A DNA stretch of 64,000 nucleotides, from contig NC_079518.1 of the NCBI RefSeq assembly GCF_000801105.2, forward strand, positions 11,230,106-11,294,105. The letters run 5' to 3'. The notes below the pieces were generated by a model, which saw only the letters and a program-made list of their open reading frames with translations, searched no databases and was not told the DNA's origin. This document shows, one piece after another, positions 33,251-46,042 of the stretch (positions are counted from its first letter, which is position 1; every line of letters starts with the position of its first letter). The translations under genes and the position numbers were made by a program. Origin of the DNA: Raphanus sativus (taxonomy: Eukaryota > Streptophyta > Magnoliopsida > Brassicales > Brassicaceae).

Positions 33251-34006
33251 ATGGCACTTTCTTTCCATGTTCGTTCTAACAGCTTCCCTTCAAGACAACA
33301 CCCTCAAGCCGCTCATGTCGATGAACAATTGAACCGATTGAGATCTTCAGAGACAGCTTCTTCATCTTCGATTTGCCAAAGACTTAGCAACCTTCAAGAT
33401 TTACATGATTCTATTGACAAGATGCTTCGCTTGTCCATCACGCAACAAACTTTATCTCAAGAACAAGTTGAGATGATTCTTGATGGATCTATCAAGATCT
33501 TGGATTTGTGCAACGTTGCCAAAGACGGTTTATCAAAAATGAAAGAGAGTCTCAAGGAGATCGAGTCAATTTTAAGAAGAAAGCGTGGTGATCTATCTGC
33601 TGAAATCAAGAAATACTTGGCTTCAAGAAGGTTTCTCAAGAAATCATTTCAAAAAGTACTCAAGAGTTTGAAAACTGGCCAAAACAAAAACAAAGAGTCT
33701 TTGGCTGTGTTTGGAGAAGCAGAAGCTGTAACAGTTGCTTTGTTTGAATCTCTATTTAGCTTCATGTCTGGACCAAAGGCTTGTGGCAAATGGTCACTGG
33801 TCTCAAAGATGATGAGCCAGAACAAAACTGCATGCGAAGCTGAAGTCAACGAATTTACAAGAGTGGACTTGGAGTGCCAATCAGAGAAGTCCTTGAAGAT
33901 AGAAGATGTGCAGAACTTAGATTCATGCATTCAAGATCTTGAAGATGGAATTGAGTCACTCTCTAAATCTTTGATTAAATACAGAGTCTCGATTCTTAAC
34001 ATCTAA
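33251..34006 (+). CDS. DUF241 family protein, array gene B3
   Basis: Single-exon gene for 251 residues, with the same predicted protein as A3 (6749-7504) as far as I can see. It starts MALSFHVRSNSFPSRQHP, carries AVFGEAEAVTVALFESLF in the middle and ends SLIKYRVSILNI. Intact frame and promoter. It is the last array gene before BSK1, which lies on the opposite strand, so B3 and BSK1 converge. DUF241, function unknown. Confidence 0.9.
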   Translation: MALSFHVRSNSFPSRQHPQAAHVDEQLNRLRSSETASSSSICQRLSNLQDLHDSIDKMLRLSITQQTLSQEQVEMILDGSIKILDLCNVAKDGLSKMKESLKEIESILRRKRGDLSAEIKKYLASRRFLKKSFQKVLKSLKTGQNKNKESLAVFGEAEAVTVALFESLFSFMSGPKACGKWSLVSKMMSQNKTACEAEVNEFTRVDLECQSEKSLKIEDVQNLDSCIQDLEDGIESLSKSLIKYRVSILNI

Positions 34007-35034
34007 TAGGTCACTGTGTCCACAGAGTTTTGTACAAATAGGAGATGTAATTGTTAACTAACTCAAAACTAATACAAGAATCTTTCATATGCTCAAATCC
34101 TATCCTTTCTTCTTTAGTTTCTCCACATAAGAACACAATATATTTTTTTTAAAACAAGAAACTTCAATATCATATTATATGCCATCTCTATACTTCCACA
34201 TGTTCTTCAATACTTCAAAAACTATTCTGAAACCATGTTAAGTATGAATTAAATCTTATTCTAATATCAGTTCGTTTGCTTATTCACATGCCTTTAATTA
34301 ACGAATATGGATCTTGCTCATACTTCATCATGCATCCATACTTAAAAATTATTCTTAATCTATTGATTTAAACTTTTCTCTGTTTATTTGTATTTACTCT
34401 GTAGTGCTCTGTTTTACTCTGTTTTGCTCTGTTAAATAACCATATTAAAATTATTGGATGTGCACGAGTGACTCTGCATGTTATTGGCCTTGTTTAAAGG
34501 AAAACTCCAGCACCATTCATGGATAGATATGCGCTCACAAAACCCATATCAGTATTCCACGCACATGCCATTATCATAAGGAGCCTTTAAAAAATTGGAG
34601 AAATCAGATTTTGCAGTGTAGGAGTCAGACAAAACCTGCATTAGCCAACGAAGTTTTTAAGATAATTAAAGATGGTGCACATGAATGTAACAACGTCTCA
34701 TAGGCTTCAATGAGACAAGCCTTGCTGGTTTTGCATCTACCTAAACCAATAACATGTAGAGTCGTTTGTGCACTAAACATTATTTTATAAGATAATTCAT
34801 GTGACTAAACCTGAATCATATATAATCAATTAGTATTAGTGCTTGATGCGTTAGAGAGATATATATGATCAAAACATTCTTTATAAGATGTATATCATTA
34901 CAAACAAACATTAACAATTTTTTTCTCCCTCTATGGTTACATTACATCCCAATCAACAATCACAACAACAGGAAAGAATCTCCTGAAGCTAAACAAACTT
35001 TACAAGAAGATGTAAACAGGTCTTGTCTCAAGAA
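34007..35034. other. 3' flank of B3, promoter-only remnant, and BSK1 3' region
   Basis: To 34874 this is the block-B copy of 7505-8372, including the upstream flank of a lost array unit (about 34460-34860). From 34875 it is BSK1 3' UTR/flank. No cyclase-family gene is seen here, although Arabidopsis has one (At4g35220, from memory) between the DUF241 pair and BSK1. Confidence 0.6.
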
Positions 35035-37332
<2,298 letters not shown>

Positions 37333-37555
37333 GAAATGAAGGTTCCAATCTTCTTTTTCTCACGAGTCGGAAAGTGTTTATCTTTCGCTTCTTGTAATAG
37401 AGAGAGAAAAGATATTAATGGAAAGAGAATAAAACATTGTTTTTTTTTTTAATTTTGTCCTTTTTTGACTCCTGAGGTAAGTTTCCAAGAAGTTGTCGCC
37501 TACTTGTCAAATGTGGTACCACTGCAAAGTAAAAGAAAAAAAGTTAGAAAAAGAA
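37333..37555 (-). promoter_or_regulatory. BSK1 5' flank, cut off by a Copia insertion
   Basis: Only about 223 bp separate the BSK1 ATG from the target duplication of the element at 37561. Any promoter element farther away is now over 6 kb distant. Confidence 0.5.
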
Positions 37556-37560
37556 CTTTA
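37556..37560. repeat. Target-site duplication CTTTA (left), pair of 43938-43942
   Basis: CTTTA directly precedes the 5' LTR and directly follows the 3' LTR. Confidence 0.88.
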
Positions 37561-37745
37561 TGTTATGAATATTGTGTGATGTCTATTATGGAATGTTCTA
37601 GATTTACTTGATTCCTAAGTTTACTTGCTCACCAAGTTCTACTTGGTCTCCAAGCTATTGTATACCTATATAAAGGATACATTACTCAATGAATAAGACA
37701 CACCAATTCCTATCTTCTCTTCTCTTCTCTACTTTATTTACAACA
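37561..37745 (+). repeat. 5' LTR (185 bp)
   Basis: Identical to 43753-43937. It contains a TATA-like CTATATAAAGG at about 37668-37678, so transcription would run rightward, away from BSK1. Confidence 0.9.
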
Positions 37746-38288
37746 CGTTATCAGCACGAGACTCTAAACCCTAGCTAAAATCCAGCGACCACAAAATCCC
37801 TAATTTCAGCCGCAACTTTAAACCGTCATATCTCCCTAACCGTAAGTATCCAGACGGCGAGTAATATATCAAATTGAAGCTCTTGACGAGACGAATCCAG
37901 CGCCGCAGACCACGCATCAATCCGACTCCAGACGCGCCGTCACCTCCCAGTGCAAGCCGCGCCGTCAAAGATCATCCAAAACCCTAATAGCCGCCAACTC
38001 CTTATCTCTCTTAATTTCGATTTCTATTGTTCTTAGATCTCATACTAATCCAACTTTGAAACTTTCATTGTTGATTATTTAAGGTTTCTAAAAGAGGAAC
38101 CAAGGAGAAAAGATCGGCAAAGATTAAGGTAAGATCTCAAGAACCCTAATCTTTACTTGTGGTTCAAGCAATTCGGATTTCAAACTTCTCTTCATCTTAA
38201 ATCCGATTTAAAAATTTTGTGATTTGATTTGGTTGATTTTAGTTCTTGTTTATTTTAAAATCAAAACCCTAAATCCTTAATAGTTTTA

Positions 38289-38550
38289 CATGACTTTAGT
38301 TTTGTATGGACAACAAGTGATACCCCTTTAAGGATGACACGCTATATGTCCAAACAAAATTTAAAATCAATGTTTAACCTAATCCTAAAATCAGATTTGA
38401 ATTTTAAACCCTAATCCTTAAAGTTTAAGTCCGATTTTAAGAAACCCTAAACCCTAAAATATAAAGCATGTGATTACATGACTTTCGTTTTGTATGGACA
38501 ACAAGTGATACCCCTTTAAGGATGACACGCTATATGTCCAAACAAAACAT
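38289..38550. repeat. Direct repeat in the Copia leader
   Basis: A segment of about 75 bp (ACATGACTTTAGTTTTGTAT through ATATGTCCAAACAAAA) at about 38289-38361 recurs at about 38476-38548 with almost no change. Confidence 0.85.
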
Positions 38551-38574
38551 AAGGTTAATGTTTTCCACATCTTT

Positions 38575-39046
38575 TGGTCGATGATGCACACCATAGTGTG
38601 GCTAGACCATGATTTTCTTTTAAGTCAATGATGCATACCAATAGGTATGACTAGACCATATGAAGTAAAGGTCGATGATACATACTCTTAAGTACGATTA
38701 GACCATAAAACAAAATCAATGGTCGATGATGTTCACCCTCAGGTGCAACTAGATTTTTCACCTATGATTCACGGTGATCATCCACGATGATCCGCGTTGA
38801 TCTATGATCCATGATGATCCTCGATGATCCGCGATAATCTACGATGATCAGTGATCCAAGGTGATCCACGGTGATCCTCGATGATCCACGGTGATCCACA
38901 ATCACCGGTGATGGATGATGCGCACCACAGTGCAGCTAAATCACGATCCGTTTTATTTGGTCGAGGATGTGTACCGAATGGTACTACTAGACCATTAAAT
39001 CGCATGGGTCGATGTAGCATACCATATGGTATGGCTAAACCATGCA
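38575..39046 (+). repeat. Seven ~45-nt hairpin units with covarying stems, around a GATC-rich core
   Basis: Units start at about 38576, 38623, 38669, 38721, 38910, 38958 and 39006. Each has the frame GGTCGATGATG ... CTAGACCAT, in which GGTC and GACC can pair, and an inner stem with a 4-nt loop. Inner stems: CACAC/GTGTG, CATACC/GGTATG, TACT/AGTA, CACC/GGTG, GCAC/GTGC, GTACC/GGTAC, CATACC/GGTATG. Between units four and five, 38770-38905 is a short-period repeat built on GATCCACGGT-like words. Confidence 0.75.
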
Positions 39047-39280
39047 CTCTTCCATCCCACTATTTTCAAGGGATTTATAAATCAAATAAGTTGATTAAGT
39101 GATGGATGAGTTATGAGAAAGTAAATTTCTAAAGAGAATGCAAACTGGCCGTATGACCCTCTTATTTGTTTGCTGGCAATGTGATTTAATTGTGTAATAG
39201 CCGAATGGCATTGGTCACACAAGCCATATGGCTTTATTGTTTACATACTAGCCGAGTGCCTTTTATTTCTTGGATAGCCA

Positions 39281-40009
39281 ATGGCATCAGAAATTGTATG
39301 TACTAACACAAATCATTTTGATATGATTCAGATGTCGAGACTCCATCACTCGGATTACCCAGCCCTTGATCTCAATGGAGATAATTACCTTGATTGGGCG
39401 ATGAACACTTCAGCCGATTTAAAGTCTAAAGGACTTGGGAAGTGTATCAAATACGGCAATGATACCCTTGCATATGAAAGGCGTAGAGCTGTTTTGATAA
39501 TGAGAAAGCATCTCGTGAAGGATCTGTATGATGAGTGCAGTTACATCAACGATCCTTACGATCTCTGGTCGAGATTGAACACCATGTTCTTCGAGCCATT
39601 ACTAGATGAGTCCATGAAAGAATGGAAGGCTCTGAGGTTCCAGGATTATGAATCCGTGGATGACTATCACTTTGATCTTATGAGAATCACCTATAGTCTT
39701 AAACTATGTGGTGAAGTGATAACAAACTATGACTTGTTAAGCAAGACTCGTGACACGATCCATTCAAAGGAAGTGTTGTTATCACAGAAGGCTAAAGGTT
39801 TCACAACCTATTACGACCTTCTCTCGTACCTTTCAGCTCTTGAGGAAAAGAAGCAGAAAAGGAAAGTCAACCTCGACAAACTCGACTATGTTATGGAGAT
39901 AAGTGCCGAGTATCAGTGTGAGATGATATACGGTGATGCTGAAGAAGCTAAGAAAAGAAAATTCGGGTGGACTCATATAGATGATGAGATTGGTTTATTC
40001 ATTGAATAG
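39281..40009 (+). CDS. Gag-like protein of the Copia element
   Basis: Open frame of 242 codons with UBN2-type retroelement Gag features: LDLNGDNYLDWAMNTSADLK, an Arg-rich RRRAVLIMRKHL segment, DPYDLWSRLNTMF, and ESMKEWKALRFQDYESVDDY, a helical Gag core. It lacks the zinc knuckle, whose Gly/Arg-rich relative lies out of frame downstream. No protease follows. It may still make a protein that packages the element's RNA. The start at 39281 (MASEIVCTNTNHFDMIQMSR) could instead be the Met at 39317 or 39332. Confidence 0.8.
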   Translation: MASEIVCTNTNHFDMIQMSRLHHSDYPALDLNGDNYLDWAMNTSADLKSKGLGKCIKYGNDTLAYERRRAVLIMRKHLVKDLYDECSYINDPYDLWSRLNTMFFEPLLDESMKEWKALRFQDYESVDDYHFDLMRITYSLKLCGEVITNYDLLSKTRDTIHSKEVLLSQKAKGFTTYYDLLSYLSALEEKKQKRKVNLDKLDYVMEISAEYQCEMIYGDAEEAKKRKFGWTHIDDEIGLFIE

Positions 40010-43000
40010 AGAACCAAATGTGAGCCACGTCCAAGATGTTATTATGGACTGGCCGGCTATTGTTTAAGCCTTTTGACATTCTGATTTCATACTTATGATT
40101 TGGTGTTTTCTTTTAAATATAATTTGTCATTCAAATTTCATAGCATTAATAAAAGTTTTTCTTTTATCTTGATTGATTTGCTTGAAAAATATTTTTGATT
40201 GACAAATGAGAATGAAAACTCGAGAAGAGTATGTCTAGACCACCACGCCTAAGGCATGGCCTTAAGAGGCATGAAATTTATCACCTAAGACCCATTGAGA
40301 GAGACCCAAAATCCCCACTGGCCGTGGACAAGGATACCACAATAACCGTGGTGGTAGATCCAATCATGGTCGAGGAGGGAGTAAAGGTCGAAATGGCATT
40401 ACAAGCCACATCAAAATGGTTTCAATAATAAACCAATGGGCAAAGTAAAGAAAAAGGAAATGTTCCTTTAGCTAATGAAAATCGCCAAAGGCATACATAT
40501 AAAAGAGGTCGAGACTACATTCTCCCTACTGATCTAATACTATGTTAAGGATCAGTGTGATAAGGCATAAAAGCCTAGGTAACCAGTAAGGTTCACCAAC
40601 GAATTTATACACTTTATGGCATGACCGGATTAGCCATCCTGGTCTGAACTTGATTAATAAGGCACAAAGAGTTATCCCATAAGATCTCACGTTGTGAAAC
40701 ATGTACACAAGAGAAACTCAGTAGGCTTCATTGTTCCAAGCAACACGAAAGTATAATCTGATCATGAGGATAGTAAGAACAGAACCCGTGATCATGACCA
40801 GACCACAAATTCGTGTATCATGGTCTAAAACCATGCTGACCGTCCAAGCATTACGTTTAAGTGAGGATAAACAAACGTACTTTATAGCATGTTCATGAGG
40901 GGGAGAATAAACACTCCGTGTGGTCCATGACCATACTATAAAACCCGAACATGATAAGCATGGCTGAAGGCCATAAGGCATTATAGCTTGGCCGTAAAAG
41001 GCATAACCTATAAGGTTGAGACTTCAAAAGTCTATAAGCTTGGGTACACCACAAGAATACATGTATGAAAGATAAGATACATCAGGCCATATAAAGTGAG
41101 CATAGATATTCCCGTCTAAAGATGATAAAGGGTCATAATCCAGATATAGACCATCCTAAGACTTTATGGATAAACCACCACATACCTATGTGCCATCTAG
41201 GATGGAATACCTCATCTAAGGATGAGATGAAAATCGGGAATATATGTTGGATAAGAGAACATGATCTTTCTCCCACGAATTCAATGAGACCATGAGCCAA
41301 ACAAAGGTGATCATATTGTGGCCAAGGTACACGGATTACATACAAGATGAATCCGACTATCCAACATCATGGAGAAAGCTATAAGCTGGTAAATAGAAAG
41401 TGAAAGTGGAATGGTTTTAACCATCCAAGTCTTGGCAAAGATCCTCGGACCAGATATATATGTACTGGACGTCCATAAACAAAGAAAGAATGATAGCCAG
41501 ACAGACCCGAAAGAATGACTAAGTCATACCAGCTTAGCACCACTATATAAATGTCCTAGTAGAGACATAATCAAGTTGCTGTAGAAGTCTATACAAGATA
41601 GACAAGTATGTTCCATATATAAGGAACCTCGAATAGAAAAGTTAAGGTGCTCATAATGATAGATTCGGGTTCATGAAAGAGAAACTATACTAGACAATGA
41701 GATAAGACCGGCCGGTCCTAAGGTACAGGTATCATACAATGTAGCCTTGCAAACTACAAAGTATTCAATGATCCTGATAATAATAAAATCTCAATCGATT
41801 GTATCATGTCTAGAACGCGATAGAACGCGATGGAACATTATATAAGGTGTCGACACATACACACACTCATAAGTGATAAAGAGAAAGCACTTGAGCATAA
41901 GAGATATGCGAGGATCACTAACCCACGTAAGAGTACTCATAGAATGAGACGTGGAGTTAAACCCAAAGAATGTATGAGATGGGCGTATTGGCCAAATACA
42001 TAAGTGAGACGCCATCTAACCAGTGAACAGATGAGTCTTGTGAGGAAAAGAAAATCGTGAGCAGTAGAACATGAAAGTACAGACAAGTGGTCGTACATGT
42101 TGCTACATAAAGCATTCAATGGAATGGCTTGATCACACAAGGATACTCACAGGGACTAAGGAACAAGGAAATAAATTCCTAATGTGGTGAATGCTACTAC
42201 CCAATATCGAAATCTGGACATCTAAGAAAGATGTAGTAGACATTGGATATCTCACTGGATATAAAGGTAATATAAGATACCTTGAAAGATGAGAAAGAAG
42301 TTCTCATAGAACAACATCGTTCCTGCGTTGTTCATGGACTGAAATGCAGCTGCATGCGTGTATGTACACACGATATGATAAGACTAAGTGATGCTTAGTA
42401 GAAAGTTCTATAAGAACGTTTCTGATCAGTCCATATAGTAGTCAATATATTCCTTGTGTTTATACTTAAAGAAAGGATGATTAAGATGATTGATTCTTGG
42501 AGAGGCTATGAAGAGACTACGATGATCTATAGTAGAGATCATTAGCCGTATATGAAGGTTGGAATCTATGATCCAACATACCAAGAATAGATTGGTCAAA
42601 TGGTCTGAGAATCCATCAGATTCACGACCAAAGGGAAAAATACCGACTAGGATCATGTCCGACCTAGTTCGACCTTAATCATCATTGGTCCCGACCAATC
42701 CATCCCGTCCAGCTTGTTCCGACCAGTTCCTCTAGGTCTTAAATCCGACCTAAACCATCCAAGTGAGAGGAACGTCCTATTGACCAAAAAGTGGCTTAGT
42801 TTTGATTAAACTTCAAACTATAACACAATAGCCACTTCATGAACAGACCGTGGACATATACTAAAAGTTCATAAAGAGTTTTGGTCAAAGGATATGAATA
42901 AGATATATAGTGGACAAGAACATAATCCGGATGGATTATGGATGATGTCTTGATCCGGACAGATCATGGACATACAAAGACATTCATGGTCGAATTTATC

Positions 43001-43170
43001 TAAGAGAGATAAACCATATGATCCGAATGGACCATGAATATCATGAAAGCATTTTATTGATGCAGGTTACCAGTCCGATCCACACAGTGTTAAGTCCCAA
43101 ACCGGCTATGTTTTCACATATGGAGACACGACCATTTCATCGAGATCAGTCAAGCAGACTATATCAGCCA
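40010..43170. other. Copia interior without coding capacity
   Basis: Protease, integrase and most of the reverse transcriptase are absent. No frame exceeds about 90 codons. The DNA is not simply decayed pol: it is rich in short inverted words around 3-4 nt, such as AACCTATAAGGTT and GACTTCAAAAGTC near 41000-41035, and in repeats of CCGACC and CATGGTC-like words (42640-42760). Confidence 0.6.
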
Positions 43171-43179
43171 CATCATCCA

Positions 43180-43480
43180 ATCACTCGGATATATTGGCGA
43201 TCCATGAAGCAAGCAGAGAGTGTGTCTGGTTGAGACTCATGACACACCATATTCGGATAGCATGTGGGATCACGGATGGTAAAGACGAACCGACCGTTCT
43301 TTACGAAGACAATGCGGCCTGCATAGCTCAGCTCAAAGATGGTTACATCAAGGGTGACAAGACTAAGCATGTTCTCCCCAAGTTCTTCTTCACCCACGAT
43401 CATCAGAAAGAAGGAGAGGTCAAGGTACTCTAAGTCAGATCCAGCGAGAACTCAGCCGACCTCTTCACTTAGGCATTACC
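43180..43480 (+). pseudogene. RNase H tail of the Copia polyprotein, degenerate
   Basis: AIHEASRECVWLRLM, TVLYEDNAACIAQLKDGYI, DKTKHVLPKFFFTHD and, after a stop, SENSADLF are the last part of Copia RNase H (EDNxA, KHxxPKFFFTHD, ADLFTK). Stops and the missing upstream domains make it non-functional. Confidence 0.85.
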
Positions 43481-43752
43481 AACATGCACGCTCAGGAAGC
43501 TTATGCAGCAGATTGGTATGCGATCACTGAGAAGCCTTCAGTGATGTTCACTTCAGGGGAAGTAATGCGGCTGTACTCTTTTTCCTATCCATGGCTTCCC
43601 GTTTTTACCACATTGGGTTTTTGGGTTTACCATGGAAAGGTTTTAACGAGGCAGTATTCCAAACGCATTACAAACTCTAGACGGTTATGGCATTACAATC
43701 TCGGTTTTTAACGAGATAGCATCTTACACGCATAATGGACATCAAGGGGAAG

Positions 43753-43937
43753 TGTTATGAATATTGTGTGATGTCTATTATGGAATGTTCTAGATTTACT
43801 TGATTCCTAAGTTTACTTGCTCACCAAGTTCTACTTGGTCTCCAAGCTATTGTATACCTATATAAAGGATACATTACTCAATGAATAAGACACACCAATT
43901 CCTATCTTCTCTTCTCTTCTCTACTTTATTTACAACA
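43753..43937 (+). repeat. 3' LTR (185 bp)
   Basis: Identical to the 5' LTR; followed by CTTTA at 43938-43942. Confidence 0.9.
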
Positions 43938-43942
43938 CTTTA

Positions 43943-46042
43943 TAATTATAAGTTTAATATATCATTAATAAAGAATTAGATTTTAGATTTTATAAGGTCA
44001 ACTCTGAAGTCTGCATTTATTTTTTTTGGTGGGATTTATAAATTTGTTTTAATAATGTTTAATCAATGGATTTGAAAATTAAAAGTCAAAAAACAGCATA
44101 AGTCAACTTCTTTTCTCTATATGTATATACTATACTATATTACAATAAATAAATTGATTCCTATGTTCACTGATAATGATATACACCTTGTGGTACCAAA
44201 TAAGGTTTTGGAAAAAAATATCATTGTCACCAGCTCAATGTGTTTTGTGATTGGAGTGTATCATCAACCATTCCTACTTTCTTTCTCGTTTTTTTTTCTT
44301 TTTTTTTCTGGATTATTGACGTGCCTTCTAATTATAGTAATGTGAATATCAATTTTCTTCAAACTGATTTGAACAAACTGTGACATGTTTTCAAAATATA
44401 GCATTTTAAGAACTGTGACGTATTTTGAAAAGAAACCTTACATTTTAAGAAGTTAACTTTTGAAACTTTGAAACCAAAAAGATATTTTCCCTCAGAATCT
44501 GTTACCATCTGTTTCTGGAAACCATATAAACTAATGTGGCTAAGTGTGCAACTTTTTTTTAATTGTGATTTGTTAACATTTAAAACGCATATTGCAGATT
44601 GCCAAATTTGAATTCGATATGGTTGTACGGTGCTTTTCAATATAGACCGCTAGACTAAAACTTACGGTCAACTTACTGGATCAACGGCGAGAAAAAATAG
44701 TTTTTAATAAAAAAACCTGAAATTTTATTGATTCATCCCTTAAAGGGCATCATACAGAAATATCATACAAGAAATTGAGTAAAATCAGTATAACCATAAT
44801 CTAGCAGCTTAGAAATTGGGACTACATTGACAAATTGTGTGAATAATTCAGGATCCTACACATACAAATTAAGAAATATAGTTTGTATATTCTCAATGTG
44901 GATTATGCAAATGAAAAGTTCTGCAATGTTTGTTTCCAATTATTAGCTTTGGAGAATGAAATAGAGAATCAAGCTTTCGAGGACACAAGAGCTGTCTCTT
45001 TGTGCATAAAAGGAAGAGAGTGAAGTGATCCAAAGATTCTACTCTAATGTAATTGCCTTTCTTATATGATTAGATGCTCAAGCACTATCTTTAATTTGTA
45101 ATAAATACATACTGTATAGTTGGATCACAACAATAACTTAGAGTGATTTACTCATTTAGACACTTTATGGTACTTATTCTCTGCATGTTATATAATTTAT
45201 TCTAATTTATTATTTTGCAACAAGCAAACAGGACAAGAAGACTGACACACTATGCGTCAATTTCACGCTAATCATGTTTGGCGCGGCAACATAAAGTCGT
45301 TAGCTATTGGCGCAGGAACTAACTGAAAAAAAGGATGGACCACTGGGTGGGTTTAATTATTATAGTTTCAAATGAATCATTAGTGTTTGAAGCTGGTCAG
45401 GTTAATGATTGGAGATAGTTTGTAACTTCTCATACAATGATCATGTCTTTGTTCTTATTATGCCTAGTAACTTTTCTAGGCTTGCATAACTTGCATATCA
45501 TTAGCCAAAAACTTTTCTTACAATGAGAATAATTCGACAACGCTCACATGTTAAATATTAGAATGTTAAATATTAGAATCGGATGACTTGGATTAGTGAG
45601 AAGCTTAATGCCGCTTAAAGGTAATCTAGTTTCTGCATATGGTAACGAGATCAAAAGAAAGAGAGACGTTCCTGAGTTACATTCGGATTCTACAAAAATA
45701 ATTGCTGAGAATCATCAAAAGTTCAGTCCTAAACGTCCGTCTAATGTACATTGCCTGAATATAAAAATTATCAGAACTCAACTAATATATGCAACATGCG
45801 TCATATGTGGTTTACGTTAACCATCCGGTTCAAAGCCAATTTGCACTCTCTTAACCGAAGAACTGGCCATCTCTTTACAATTCTGCCTTCTCTTAGATCA
45901 TCATCATCCTGATGGGGAACCTCTTCTTGCATGAGGCTCAGAATGAAGACGCAGATGATTCTGGTTGGTTCCACCATTGCAAGATCAGGAAACACATAGA
46001 TCATGTCAATACTCATCAAATATAATCCTCCAGTGTTGCTTA
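43943..46042. other. Intergenic DNA downstream of the DUF630/632 gene
   Basis: AT-rich without recognisable genes. The last 200 bp (about 45820-46042) are less AT-rich and probably 3' UTR of the neighbouring gene. A short tandem GTTAAATATTAGAAT occurs near 45550-45580. Confidence 0.6.

Larger units (their letters stand above)
20469..34874. repeat. Segmental duplication, block B (partner is 1-8372)
   Basis: It matches block A from the first base of the window to 8372, with the Copia element 20930-28333 inserted and Helitron H1 absent. Gene order B1-B2-B3 equals A1-A2-A3, and Helitron H2 is shared. The right end abuts the 3' flank of BSK1 directly, which resembles the ancestral arrangement better than block A does. 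Confidence 0.95.
37561..43937 (+). mobile_element. Non-autonomous Copia LTR element with structured leader
   Basis: 6,377 bp with LTRs of 185 bp (37561-37745 and 43753-43937) that I read as identical, TG...CA ends, and target duplication CTTTA. A primer-binding-like TTATCAGCACGAG follows the 5' LTR and a purine-rich tract (AAGGGGAAG) precedes the 3' LTR. The interior has a long leader (37746-39280) with repeated hairpin units, a gag frame (39281-40009), Gly/Arg-rich gag remnants (about 40310-40430), about 2.5 kb with no coding sequence, and an RNase H tail (about 43180-43480). It must have used enzymes supplied in trans, recently. Confidence 0.92.

Noticed and set aside
38575..39046. CRISPR-like array, because of regularly spaced similar units
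   Set aside because: Plant retroelement leader; the units vary in stem sequence with pairing kept and there are no unique spacers.
40526..43403. Several 60-87 codon frames on the minus strand in the Copia interior
   Set aside because: Scattered, overlapping and without domain features; the element is transcribed from the plus strand.
44121..44345. 74-codon hydrophobic frame
   Set aside because: T-rich DNA gives Phe/Leu runs by chance; no homologue recognised.
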